Notes: generated by a model not told the origin, from the sequence alone. 64,000 bases of DNA from Monodelphis domestica (GCF_027887165.1 NC_077227.1:79914430-79978429); one strand, 5' to 3'. Shown: positions 48,151 through 59,000, counted from the first letter of the stretch. Made by a program: numbers and translations.

Positions 48151-48560
48151 CCCACAGTACTGCCTCTGCCTACACAAGGCTTCCGTTCTATCGGGAAGGC
48201 AATTCTTTCCCATCAAAGTAAATATAAAACACATACATACAGACACACACACACCCCTCCCCAAACCCTAGATTAAACGCGTCACTTAGTCTTTGGACCT
48301 TAAGTGAGGTACTGGGAAGCCAAAGCTCAGAATGAACCTTTCTCGGCCCTCACAGGGCTTACGTTCTATCGGGGAAAACACCCCCTGCCCACGGCAGTAA
48401 ATAGAAAATGCGTGCCCAAGGATAACTAGTTCTCCGCTACGAAGTCAAGTACTAACTGGGTGCGGGGGTGCCAAGCCCCAGAATGAAACCGCCCCTGCCT
48501 TCACGGGGCTTCCATTCTTTTGGGAAACCCCAGGCTGGCAAGGGAAGTACGACATGCACA
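48150..48560. repeat. Three related tandem copies next to the CpG island
   Basis: Similar segments recur in line: caaggcttccgttctatcgg near 48,175, cagggcttacgttctatcgg near 48,353, and cggggcttccattcttttgg near 48,504. Spacing is about 178 and 151 bp. Each copy is followed by an A-rich stretch and the later ones are preceded by a ccaaagc/ccaagcc...cagaatgaa block. The unit resembles a SINE 3'-region fragment also seen, more weakly, at 41,330-41,410. Confidence 0.6.
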
Positions 48561-49320
48561 CTTTTTCTTGCACTCTCAGCCTGCTATCTGGGAGAGTCGG
48601 AGAGCCATACAGAAAGATGGACCAGGCGAGTGGGTGCGGGGTGGTGGCTGGGCGAGGCTTGGAGCCGGGAGCCGGAGTGGGACAAAGGGCCCGCCCGCCA
48701 GGGCCTCCTCTCCCACGCCGGTGGCTCCCTCACCCTCCTCGTCTCCTTCCTTCCGTCACTCACCCAAAATCCCTGTGCTCACTGCTCGGGCCAGGGCCCG
48801 ACTCATCGTGCACGGGGGCCTCCGGTCCTCCAGGCTCGGCTTCAGCCCCGGGACTAGCAGCTCTCGCCGCTCATTGTTAAAGGGCCGGGGGAAGCGGTAG
48901 TGTGTACAAAGCCAGCGCTGCGGCACATGCTGTACGCGCCTCCGCCAATCCTGTGTCGCCTTACAGCGGAGTCGCCCTGGCACGTCCAATCAAGAACTGC
49001 AGCCTGGAGATCCAAGTACTCTACTTCAAGCGTCTATTTGGTAACTCTGAGGGCGCTTTAAGGACCAGGCATGCTCAGTTGGACTACACGAGCTGGGCTG
49101 GGGCGGGGCACTCCTCAGCGGCGGTGACGGGGACGGTGACGGTAGTAGTGGTGGCTGCTCCTACTGCTACCGCGCCGCCCCCGACACCCCGGCTGACTTT
49201 TTGACTAGGTCCTGGAGCGGAGGGTGGGGTAGGGCGGGGCATAAGGAGGTGGGTAAGTTTAACTCTTGCCGAACCGCAGGCGACGCGGACGAATTGTTTG
49301 GCTCTACCTAAAACCCAGCT
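48500..49320. promoter_or_regulatory. CpG island and CCNJ promoter region
   Basis: The only sizeable CpG-dense block in the window, GC-rich with frequent CG (for example around 48,640-48,900 and 49,080-49,310). It contains two CCAAT boxes (48,938 and 48,986 on the plus strand, so inverted with respect to CCNJ) and GC-rich Sp1-like boxes (gggcggggc near 49,230). There is no TATA box near the likely start. The island extends well to the right of CCNJ's first exon, so a divergent transcript is possible. Open frames across it in several frames are the usual consequence of GC content. Confidence 0.75.
48764..48935 (-). other. CCNJ: Probable CCNJ 5' UTR exon
   Basis: A good minus-strand donor (ATTTTGG|GTGAGT) lies at 48,764-48,758 inside the CpG island. 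It is the best candidate for the end of a non-coding first exon that splices to the ATG exon near 47.5 kb. The 5' end shown is a guess, placed just below the first CCAAT box. An unrelated open frame on this strand (77 codons) overlaps it but does not join the cyclin frame. Confidence 0.4.
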
Positions 49321-49539
49321 GGCAGGGATTTTCTGCTTTCTTACCATTTCACACTTTTGAGATCTTTTGGCCAACGCTAGGAATGATACATGTGTTTGCA
49401 TAAGAGGATATCAGTCGTGATTACACATGTATGCATTTCATACATTTGTACACACATAAAAATATATAAAATGAGTGATGTTAAATACTTGGGACACATC
49501 CAAATGAATGTTGTTCCCTTCTAAGTAAGACGCCTCAGG

Positions 49540-50095
49540 AAGTCGACTGTATGTACACTTTTATTCAGTTCAGTTCAACTTATCGAGCCTTGTCAACCTT
49601 GAAAAACCGACTCTCTAAAGTCGTTAGGAAGAAAGTCTTTCATCAGGACAAGGAAGACAATGCTTTGATTGGCCACTACATAGAGTCAAGTGCCAGACGC
49701 TACACAGAAACAAAACTCTGGGACTCGGGGAACACTGTCTCCAGGAAAAAGAACCCTGAAAGGAGATTTTCCAAAGAGCTGAAGAACTTGGGGTCCTTTA
49801 TATCCTCTGGAAAATGAAGAACGGGAAACCCACACTGATTACAAGAAGGCTTGGTAAAGAGGCTATATAGCCAGAGGCTGGGATACCAGGCAGTGGCCGA
49901 AAATAGTAGTAGTAGTCTCTCGGTAACCGAGGATGACGATTGGGAAAAACTTCTAAGACAAAATTGGTGATTGAGATTTGATTATTTCTATCACTTCTAT
50001 ACAAGAGGCTTAATGGATGCTTGGGATTACATTGTTCAGTCTAAGACAAGGTCAATCTGGGACTTCCTTTAAGGCAAGTTTCCAAGGGACAGAAG
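49540..50095 (-). mobile_element. Candidate LTR fossil upstream of CCNJ
   Basis: On the minus strand a TATA-like motif (ggctatatagcc at plus 49,859-49,870) is followed about 300 nt later by AATAAA (plus tttatt near 49,560). This is the order of an LTR's promoter and poly(A) signal. The plus-strand 88-codon frame at 49,551 is then fortuitous. A fragment of the unclassified repeat seen at 52,362 (tagtagtagtctctcggtaa) lies at 49,903-49,940. Ends not defined. Confidence 0.3.
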
Positions 50096-50457
50096 AAAAC
50101 TTGGGTATTCCATAAAACCAAGTTGAACAGTGGCTAATATTATAAAGAAGTAAATAAGTGAAAATTAAAATATACAAAATTTAAAAATTTTAAAAACCAA
50201 CAGTGAGTAAAGTATTGTGCCAGGTGCTGGGACAAAAAGACAAGAAGGAAACTGCTTGAGATATACACATAATAAGAAATTGGAAGGGTTGGAAGCAAAG
50301 CAGAGGACTGAGGAAGGAATTTTTTAACTAGGAAGATCAGGAAAAAACACCTCTGGGAGATATATGTACCAAGCTGAACCTTGAAGGATAGTGAGGAAAA
50401 AAAAAAACTAATAAAAATCTGACATTTTTACAGTGCTTTGTATATTTGTGATTTTTT

Positions 50458-50568
50458 AAGCTTTTTTTTTTTTAACATTTTGAATTCTAAGTTTTCTTTC
50501 CTCCTTGGCCCCATGGAGAAAGCAAGTAATATGATCTCAGACATGTGAAGTTATACTAAACATAGCTT
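50458..50568 (-). mobile_element. LINE-1 3'-end fragment, minus strand
   Basis: T-run, then aacattttgaattctaagtt, ctttcctccttggccccatg, gagaaagcaagtaatatgat and agacatgtgaagttatacta. This is the terminal part of LINE-1 with its A-tail on the minus strand. Confidence 0.75.
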
Positions 50569-50579
50569 TAAGGGTTTTT

Positions 50580-50770
50580 TTTTTTTTAAGGTTTTTGACT
50601 CTTGAGACAACCCTTCCAAGTGAGTACTTGCAAGTATTCCATCCATTTTACAGATGAAGAAACTCAAAGAAATTAAGTGACTTGCCCATGGTCTATTACT
50701 AGTGTCAGAGTTGGGATTCAAATTGATGGATCTCCCAACTCCATGGCCTCTGATCTTAGAGGTGAAGGGG
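50580..50770 (+). mobile_element. MIR-type SINE
   Basis: Landmarks are attttacagatgaagaaact, aattaagtgacttgcccatg, a tattactagtgtcagagttg block and gggattcaaattgatgg. Moderately preserved. Confidence 0.8.
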
Positions 50771-51046
50771 TGCATCCTAGCCATGAGGGACAGACAACCG
50801 GAATGAATGAGTGGGATATAATCTGTGCCTTTCTCATAAGAAGTGTTTCACCCCAATAGTTTCAAGAACTTAGATAGTGGTCAGTATTTTCCTTCATTTT
50901 AGAACACCTTTGGCCTGGCCATTTTGAATTTCAAAGACCTTAGGGATAAAGTAGTTAACTCACTTATCTTTTAAAAATGTCAAAGAAGATTCCTGTTATG
51001 ACCTGAGTCTGGCAAGAACAAAGGAAGGGAAGTGGGGAGGGGGGAG

Positions 51047-51155
51047 GTTTTTTTTTTTCCCCCATTTGAATTAGTTTATTTAGTCAATTTAGAACAATAT
51101 TCCTTGGTTACAATAATCACATTATTTCCCTCCCTCCCCTCCACCAACGCACAAT
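51047..51155 (-). mobile_element. LINE-1-type 3'-end fragment
   Basis: T-run at the left, aattagtttatttagtcaat, attccttggttacaataatc and the CT-rich block ccctccctcccctccacc. Same family and direction as 5,505 and 29,486. Confidence 0.6.
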
Positions 51156-51223
51156 TTTATTGGGTATTACTTGTGTCTTTGATCAGAACCTATTTCCATG
51201 TTGTTGTTTGCACTAAGATGTTC

Positions 51224-51430
51224 ATTTAGAGCAATGGTTCTCAACCTCTCAATTTGTAGCAATGATGGACATAATGCATATCAGGTATTTACATTCTGAA
51301 TCATAACTGTAGCAAAATTACAGTTTTGAAATAGCCACCAAAATAATTTTTTGGTTTGGGGTCACTGCAACATGAGGAACTGTATTGCAGGGTCATGGCA
51401 TTAGAAGGGTTGAGAATCACTGATTTAGAG
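51224..51430 (+). mobile_element. Non-autonomous hAT element (SPIN-like) with 8-bp target duplication
   Basis: 191 bp (51,232-51,422) with terminal inverted repeats caatggttctcaacc and ggttgagaatcactg. It is flanked by a perfect 8-bp duplication atttagag (51,224-51,231 and 51,423-51,430), which is diagnostic of hAT transposition. The interior (gtagcaaaattacag, caacatgaggaactgtatt) matches my memory of the non-autonomous SPIN elements. Those are known from the opossum among other tetrapods and were spread by horizontal transfer. SPIN assignment is from memory; hAT assignment rests on the sequence. Confidence 0.85.
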
Positions 51431-52350
51431 TCTACATCCCCAACCATATCCCAGGAGGGGGGAGTTTTTATGATTAGAAGATCCTACAAATTGGGTCTTT
51501 TAACTCAGTACTTTGACATTCCGTCAGCCTCTCAACTCTGTGAACTTATTGCAGTGCTGGGGTCCACTGTTCATGACCCCAATCTTCTCATGAGCCTATG
51601 GAGTTATTTGTCACATTGAGAAGTTTGAAGGGGAGCAATGGGAAATAAAGCTGAAAAGGTAGGTTGGAGCAGAAAACATTAAATACCAGGCTCAGAGGAG
51701 TTTGTATTCCATCTTGGACATGTTTTGAATAGGGGAGAATCATGATCAGCCTTAGGAAGAGAATTTTGGTAAAATGGGGAATTTTAAGAAAAATTTGAGA
51801 CTGAAAGTAGAGAAAAATCAATTAAGAGATTATTGAAATTGTTCAAGCAAGTAGGGATGAGTGCCTAAGCCACAGGTAGATAAGAAGTAGGGAAGAGGCA
51901 GAGGTGAGATGGGGAGGTAGAACTGACCAGATTTGATATCTGATGTCAAGGATGAGTCTCAGTTTTGTATTTTAAACATGGATGACTGGGAAGATGATAG
52001 TGTGTGGTATCTTTGAGGAGGAGGATTAAAGTTTTTTTTTTTCTTATATTTCTTCCTATTGTTTAAGAACACCTTTGGGAATTGCTTTCTGGGCCTATGC
52101 ACATTTGACACTTTGTTTTATGAAACCTTCAAGCAGCCCTCCATCACCCTAGGTAGGATTAGTAGGATTGTCCTAGATTGAACAATAAATCAAGTACCCA
52201 TCCATCTCATCCTAGATAGGATTAGCAGATCTATCCTTTTTTGTCTGAAAAGTTTCTCCCCCAGGCCTCTCCCAGGTAGTCTAGCCCCAGGCTAGAATTC
52301 TCTTTTCCCTGGCCATCATGTAATCTAATCAGCCTTCTTTCCTTTCTTAT
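51431..52350. other. Intergenic, nothing recognised
   Basis: Mixed sequence without a recognised exon. A short repeated ctaggtaggattag / ctagataggattag motif lies near 52,148 and 52,211. Confidence 0.35.
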
Positions 52351-52765
52351 ATTCCCCAAAGTAGTAGTAGTCTCTAGGTAACCGAGGATGACTATTGTCT
52401 TTGTGTGTTTTTGTGCACAAAGACACTTGTGCATGAAGATTTAAGTGGAAAAGTGGATGCACAGAGACAGTCCCACTCTCTCGGCGTTGGAAGCCTGGGT
52501 CCAGTGGCACGAAAAATTGTTACACCTGGAGACTTCCTCAGCTGCATTGGATGGCCGTGTTGTCCTTTGTGCTCCAATACCCCCTAAGCACTCCACAGTG
52601 CTTTGCTGCGTCGCCCTCTCAGCCGTTGAACCTTCTTATTGGTTTCTTCCTTCTGTTCGGCCGAAGCAAACTTCACATGCTGGGTGAGCAAGGCCCCCGT
52701 TTACCAGGGGTCTACGACCCGATGGCTACCCTCACAAATTCCCCAAAGAGTATTCCCCAAAGAGT
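52351..52765 (-). mobile_element. Unclassified interspersed repeat, probably a retroposon
   Basis: 376 bp (52,362-52,737) that is richer in CpG than its surroundings, flanked by the 11-mer attccccaaag (52,351-52,361 and 52,738-52,748). The right side carries a second adjacent copy (52,752-52,762). The left edge is (TAG)n, which on the minus strand is an (ACT)n-like tail. It has no poly(A). The first 37 bases (tagtagtagtctctaggtaa ...) recur at 49,903-49,940, so this is a family. The tail and duplication suggest mobilisation by a LINE of the RTE or CR1 kind rather than LINE-1 (inference). Overlapping open frames of 60-112 codons on both strands are not recognised. Confidence 0.55.
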
Positions 52766-52954
52766 ATATAAGATACCCCCCCCCCCCAATTCTTTAGTTT
52801 ATGGAAAATTCCCATTCTTGGCATTTCCCTCAGAAATAGTGTTCCCAGAGACCCAGAGCTTGATTCTGTGTGGCATTATATGTGTGTGAAGTAGAAATTG
52901 TGGAGACCTTGAAAATTTCAAAGTACACCCTCTTTAACCACTATTCAAAAATAT

Positions 52955-53534
52955 GACCAGGGAAAACCATCACTTAAAATATAATGCTTTATTGAGAGAA
53001 AGAGAGAAATAGTGTGTGTGTGTGGGGGGGAGGGGGCACTGACTCAGGCCACTAACTCAAGACAATGCCACCACCCCCTAAGGATTTACTGAGAAAATGC
53101 AGGGGACTTTCGCAAATCATTTGCCCAAGACAGAATGCCCCCAAATTCAAAGAAAAATCCATTATTTAAAGGAGAATCCTGATATAATAAAGCCTCTCTG
53201 AAGGGATTATATATACAGGACAGGGATATTATACAAAGAGAGGAGTTCAAGACTAGATTGCCTAGGGGAGGGTAGATGTTTTACAATGGGTACAATGTTT
53301 ACACGTATCATTCCAGCCATAGGGCTTGATCTACTGGGAGAAACTCCTTAGACAAAACAGTCTGGGATGAGGTCAAGTTCTAGAATAAATGTCTTTTGTC
53401 CTATAGGGAGAAGGGTAGGGGTAGGGTAATCTTGTCTTGAAGGGAGCTTGATGGGGGGAGAAGGGAGAACCAGCTTTACTTAGATACTAATAACTATTAC
53501 CTTGAGAATAATACACTAATTTCTCACTCCACAG
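52955..53534 (-). mobile_element. Candidate solo LTR fossil
   Basis: Block with AATAAA on the minus strand near its left edge (plus tttatt at about 52,990) and a short GT repeat. A TG...CA reading is possible between about 52,955 and 53,534. No internal region is visible. Family and exact ends uncertain. Confidence 0.4.
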
Positions 53535-53689
53535 TGTGTGTTTGCATGTGTGTATATGTGTTTGTGTGTGTATGCCTCTTTGTGGTGGCCACAAGAACAT
53601 TGTCTCCCTTGTCCTAATTAAAGATGTCTTCGTAACTGCTTTAGTGGTTCTATATTTTTCCAGGTTGACAAATTCTTAGAATCAAGGGT

Positions 53690-53880
53690 TTAGGGCAAGA
53701 CTTAAAGGTTATGGGTCTGATCTCCTTTTACAGATGAACAAACTGAGGAAAGGGAGGTGAAATTTTCTCAGGGTCACAGAGGCGGTAAACAAAAAAGCGG
53801 GGGACTGAATCCAGTAATTGTAACTGTAAACTCAGTGCATTTTCCAGTTCACTACACTGCACTCCTCTGGATCTCTTTAG
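53690..53880 (+). mobile_element. MIR-type SINE
   Basis: Contains ccttttacagatgaacaaac, tgaggaaagggaggtgaaat, tctcagggtcacagaggcgg, and a final cagttcactacactgcactc. Old copy. Confidence 0.65.
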
Positions 53881-54660
53881 TGGCAAACATCATCCTTTGA
53901 TGATTGTTCCAAGTTCTGAAAATAGCTATGAGTTATTTGGGGCCAACTGTGATAATTTTAGGGATCTAATCGAGTAATACCATTTCTGGTTATTGATAAA
54001 GTGTGACTCTGAGGTCCATCCCATGTAACTTGTAAACTCTATAAAAACACTTCCCCAAAATGAATTCCAAAAAACTTTTACTAGTGATAACATCACTGGA
54101 ATAAGTGTTTAGTCTTGTCAGATAACTACTTTGAAGGATAATATTCATTTGGATATGTAAATTGTATGTGAGAGAGACAAAGACTTAGAAAAGATATTCA
54201 TTACAGACTTTACATGATGCAAGTGCTTCAACATGCATACACCAGGGGGTTTCTTCTATATTGTCTATATATTTTGTGAGGACATCTCTCCTTGGATATT
54301 TTAGACTAACTCCTGGATAGAAATGGTTAAAGGCTTGGTCAATGGGAATAAGTCTATGTATTCCCCTTTGTTTAAATCCCTGACATAGCACTAAACACAA
54401 CTTGGTAAATTCTTTTTGACATTAAGGATAAATGATGAGGTATCTGTATGCAGATTATTTATTTACATGGCATTAGAAATTTGAGAATTTTTGTTATCAA
54501 TTTACTTAAAATATAACCATTCAGAATGAAGGAGAATTTCAATTCAACAAACATTTAACTCCCATGTATGTACAAAGCATTATGCTAGCTACTGAGAATA
54601 CTATAAAAACAAAAATCTTCACTTTGTGTAGGGGAAAAAGGGTTATTTTTAAAAAGGTTG
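53881..54660. other. Intergenic, little recognised
   Basis: AT-rich. The segment at about 54,550-54,620 (acatttaactcccatgtatg, caaagcattatgctagctac) looks like a MIR-type SINE remnant. No gene. Confidence 0.35.
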
Positions 54661-54663
54661 GAG

Positions 54664-55560
54664 TGGTCACCAGGAATTAATGCCAAAGAGATTTATTTTA
54701 CAATGTATTTACAAAATATAGAGAAGAATGAAGAAGGAAATCAGAGAGAGGATAGGGTAAGATATCTAGCCTAAGCACTAAATAACTTACTTCTGGCCCC
54801 TAGCTCAATTCGGGCAGGGACAGAGAGAGTTGGTTTTTAGCTGGCCTTGGCAAAGCCAAAGACCTGGGGAAGTCTCTTCAGAAAAATCCAGCAATACAAG
54901 TCAGCTTTTTCACTCACCATTTGTCAGTTGAAAGGAAGAGATTTTAGAACAACCTCACCAGGAAACAGGGTCTCAGGTCCAGGCAGCACATTCTTCACCA
55001 GCCTCCACTTCTTAGAACGAAGAACTGCCAGTAGAACTCCCAGTAGAACCCTCTCTTCCAGGAGGTTCAACTCCAAGTGAAAGTTCCAAGTTGAACTCCC
55101 AGTAGAGCTCCCAGTAGAACTCTCTCTCCAAGTGAGAGTTCCAAGGCAAACTGCCCTCAGGCAGTTGTCACTCCCTTTTAAAAGCACTTTCTTTTGCATC
55201 ACTTCCCCTAATTTTACTTCTACCAATCACAGTTGACATTTTTGCTTTTAGGACTGCCCAGGGGCAGTCAGTTGATTTTGCTTCTCACCCACCATTTCAC
55301 ATGTGGGTCACAGACCTCCCACTTAATGTGTGAAATGGGGTGTTTATACCTTTGGTGATTAAATCTAAAAAATGGGCAGATCTCCCCAAGACTGCAAGTA
55401 GGGTGTTTACACTTTTGGTGATTAAATCTATAAAACAGGCAGGGATTGGTTATAATTTAATCTTCACAATCAGAGGAGAGTTCATTAACTTCATTGTTAT
55501 AATCAGGGGAGAGTTAGATTTAATTTTCACAACTTTCATAGAGATTACATTTTATCAGGA
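54664..55560 (-). mobile_element. LTR fossil, family A
   Basis: Begins near 54,664 with a tggagtggtcaccaggaatt block, followed by agagatttattttacaatgt (AATAAA on the minus strand). A run of short repeats follows (gtagaactcccagtagaac-type units, about 55,018-55,140). The far part has two copies of a gtgattaaatctaaaa block (55,355 and 55,418). The left edge parallels 56,671 and 21,814. It appears solo, on the minus strand. The right limit is approximate. Confidence 0.6.
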
Positions 55561-56670
55561 GATAAACATATACATAAAATAAAAACAAGGCATTTAATGA
55601 GAGGATACTAACCACTGCTGGGATCAGGAAAGGCTTTGAAAAGGAGTTTGCCACTTTTGCTAGAGAGAGAGATTTCTCGGCAGTTTTTACATTCTTGAAG
55701 GCATATATACATTTGCTAACAGTGAATGAATAAACAGCTGTGAGAGCATATAAACTCTTACCTTGTATTTCATTCTCTATTTCCCTACTCTTCTTCACTC
55801 CCACAACTTCAGATTTGAGAAAAAAGGAGTTGCTGAAATTATTGTATTTTTTGATAATAGCAAGAGAAATGGGTAGCCTTAGTGTTACATTAGTGTAAAA
55901 GAACCAGAGGAGGGTCTATATTATATACGGGTTAGATTATGATTTACAAAAAGACACAGATATCAAGGGGGAGAGTGAATTAGAAATATAATTAGCAATT
56001 CTGATGCATTATCAGTCTTCCTTTACCCCCAATTAGTTTGTATTTACAAATATTTTATATTGATTTGTGTTCATTCTGTTCTTTCCCCTCCTAGAATATG
56101 TTTGTATCCTTAGCACCTAAAACAATACCTTACAAATAGTAGGTGCTTAAAATTTGTTGAACGAATGAATGCATAAATATCTTTCATAATGAAACAGGAT
56201 CCAAACTGTTGTGGGTTATAACTTTAAAAAAAAAAAAAAACCTTGACTTGCCATCTTAAGGACCATCATTTACTCTTCTCCTTTCGGAGAGCCCAACTCC
56301 TATCAAAAGCTACTAGGTTCATTACTACCAATTTCATACCTCTCACCAGGGTTTGTTGGTAAGTGGTTTTCCAGAAAAAAATGCACATGACCTTCCTAGA
56401 AGTTTAATCTGCCTTATTGACATATGCTCCATCAGATTCTTAAAATTAATAAATCAACAAAATAAACTGTAATTTTTCAGCATTGGTTAATTTCCAAGGT
56501 ATACAAATACTGAAAATTTAACAGCTTTCTGGAAGAGCTAGTGTCAGGTGGCTCCAGTACCCTTCAGTTTAGTTTCTAACCCTACCTGTCACCTGAAGCT
56601 TTTCTCTTCAAGATTACCAACAGTGTCCTTTAGGGGTAAAATTTAGGGTTGAACTGAATATATTTTTAGT
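55561..56670. other. Intergenic between two LTR fossils
   Basis: AT-rich, no gene recognised. A short SINE tail-like piece lies at 56,110-56,175 (aacaataccttacaaatagt, aggtgcttaaaatttgttga), and an A-run at 56,226-56,240. Confidence 0.4.
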
Positions 56671-57245
56671 TGGTCGCCATGGATTGGAATTCTAAATCCC
56701 AATGAAATACTCAACTCATAATGGAATTTTATGGTGGTTTATTTACAACAGAAGGAAGAAATTAAGAAATGAGAGGAAAAGGGAAGAGCTGCTCCAGCAT
56801 AGTCTGAACTAGGCAGGAGTTCAGAGGCCTCAGCCAAGGCATCTCTCCAGAAGTTGGTGCCTCCAGAAAAGCCAAGGAAAAGAGAAGTCAGCCTTATAAC
56901 TCACCATGTGATCATCTAAGGGAAGCAGTCTGAGGTTTCACACTCGAGCTCCTCCATGATCGACTTCCATGGCCAAGTCCCTCTCATAGGAAGTGACGTG
57001 AAATATAAAGGCAGTCTTTATGCCACTTCCTGTGTCTTACATGAACCAATGGTGGCTTAAACTTGGCTTTGGATGGCCCAGTGGGTCAGTCAGTTGTTTC
57101 TGATTTGCCACTTGCTAGCACATGTGAGTCATAGACCTTCCTCCCCTACACTTAATCCTTAAGTGGGGGTATCTACATTCCTGGTTGTTAAAATTCTAAA
57201 GACTAAGCAGGGTGGAGTAAATCTAAAATTCCCATGCCTCAACTA
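56671..57245 (-). mobile_element. LTR fossil, family A
   Basis: Left edge ttggtcgccatggattgg, then ttatggtggtttatttacaa, with an AATAAA on the minus strand near 56,738. Further in, tgaaccaatggtggcttaaa matches the gccaatggtggctctagctt block of the copy at 21,814. It ends near tctaaaattcccatgcctca. Solo, minus strand. Confidence 0.6.
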
Positions 57246-57349
57246 CTAAACTCATTTCTCCCCCTCGTTTTCATCTTACCTTTCTGTAGCTTTTGGCACT
57301 GTTAGCCATCCCCTTCTCTTGGGTATGCTCTGCTTTCTAAAGTTTCTAT

Positions 57350-57377
57350 CACTCCCCCCCCCCCCCCGCCCCCCACA
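57350..57377. repeat. Poly-C run
   Basis: About 15 C, one G, then six C. Length-unstable and a likely place for assembly error. Confidence 0.85.
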
Positions 57378-57599
57378 TTAGAGTGGTTCCTTTTGTCTTC
57401 ATGACCTTTGAGCTTCTTTTTGGGCTTTCTTCTCTTTCTATATTCTTTCCTTTGGTGATCTCATATACTTCACTGGGTCCAAGAATCTGTATCTGTATTC
57501 TCATAGCTCCCAAAATTTATATATTTACTTTGAATCTTCCTTTTGAACTCTAGCCCTGAATCACCAACTCTCATTGGAATCTCAAATTCAACAGAGTGC

Positions 57600-57832
57600 T
57601 GAGCAATCTAACCTCACTTACTAGCTGTATGACCCTGAGCAAATTACTATTTACTATTACTATTATAAATACATCTCTATTTGCCTCAGTTTCTTTAACT
57701 ATAAGGTAGGATCATAATAGCATCGATTTTCCATGGTTGTTTTGAGAAATGATTATTGTTGAAAATGAAATAGTAATTATAAGGTGCTTAGCACAAGTGC
57801 TTGGCACATAAAAGGCATTTAATAAATGCTTA
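57600..57832 (+). mobile_element. MIR-type SINE
   Basis: Contains cttactagctgtatgaccct, gagcaaattact, tgcctcagtttctttaacta, gtgcttggcacataaaaggc and atttaataaatgcttattct. It carries a small (TAT)n-rich insertion in the middle. Same family as 11,640. Confidence 0.8.
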
Positions 57833-58139
57833 TTCTCTTGGTCTCTCCCTTCTCCCTTTTCAAGTCCTCTTCTAAACTTCTCTATAGCTTTGCAAAGTGC
57901 TCTGAACTTCACCCACTGGCTCTTTAAGCCTCCTTCCAAGCCCTTCCCTTGGATCCTTCAAGATCTTTCCATTGGCCGATAGGCTCCATTGTCACATCTC
58001 CTGGCCTCTGATTTCTGCAGGTCAGGAACCTGGCCCACCACACAACCCTGGCAGACTCATACTCATGACTCTGTGACTCCCACAATTACTCACTGGGGTG
58101 AATCTTCCAGGATTGGACTGGGTTGGAGGTCCCCCAGAT
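57833..58139. other. Intergenic, nothing recognised
   Basis: C/T-rich sequence without a recognised exon or repeat. Confidence 0.3.
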
Positions 58140-59000
58140 ATTTGGTTCACACATGATCATATTTGTCTTTTCTTATAGTGTAATAATATTGTTATATTGA
58201 TTTACCACAATTTGCTTTGCCATTCCCCAATTGATGGCTATCTATTTGGTTTCCAGTTTTTTACTAGTACAATAAATAACAACTATAAATATTTTGGTGT
58301 ATATGTGACCTTTTTTCTTTTTTAATCCTTGGCTGCCTTGGTGAATATACCTAGCATACCATATCTGGATCAATGGATATAAAATTTTTAGTCTCTCCCC
58401 CTCCCAAACTAATTCCAAATATCTTTCCAGAATGGTTGTACCAATTAAGTACTTCACCAATAACGTGTGTCTTTTTTTTTTTTTACCAACTCCAACACTG
58501 ACTGTTCTCATCTTTATTCTAATTTTTGTTGCCTTTATCAATTTATTGGATGTTGGGTATTATTCTGGTCACTATGATTTTGCATATTCATAGGCCATCT
58601 TCTTACTAGTAGCCTTGTTGTCAGGATCAGAAACAATAGACTCAGAATCTTGCATTTCTCTTAGCAATTTGAATTTTTTATATGGTTGTTAATACTTTGC
58701 AGCTGACTTGTTTATTCACATCTTTTGATTTTTTTTCTATTGCCAAATTGTTCTGGTAGTTGCCTCTCTATTTTGAATATCCAATCCATTTCAGAGATGT
58801 TCGACACAAAAGTTTATTTCCAATATATTATTTCTCATTTTATGTGAGTTGACTTAATTAGTGATAAAGTATTTAATTTTCACATGGCAAAAATTATTTA
58901 CTGTATTTAATCTTAGATTAAGAATTTCCCCCTGATCCTTACTCATGAAAGTTCTCTATCCTTATTGAGATCAATAGTATCTTCCAAGCTACCTTGGTTT
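58140..59000 (-). mobile_element. LINE-1 3' region, minus strand
   Basis: Contains a ttgccattccccaattgatg block, actataaatattttggtgta, tctttccagaatggttgtac and caacactgactgttctcatc. These are the known LINE-1 3'-end landmarks in reverse order. Diverged more than the copy at 36.3 kb. Confidence 0.75.

Noticed and set aside
48468-49401. Several 65-129-codon frames on both strands in the CpG island
   Set aside because: High GC content leaves few stops. None has a conserved-looking motif or joins the cyclin frame through consistent splice phases.
49551-49817. 88-codon plus-strand frame of ordinary composition
   Set aside because: No similarity I can recognise. It lies where an LTR-like arrangement on the opposite strand explains the signals better, and no promoter or splice context supports it.
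52405-52889. Frames of 60-112 codons on the plus strand
   Set aside because: They overlap the unclassified repeat and frames on the other strand, and have no recognised domain.
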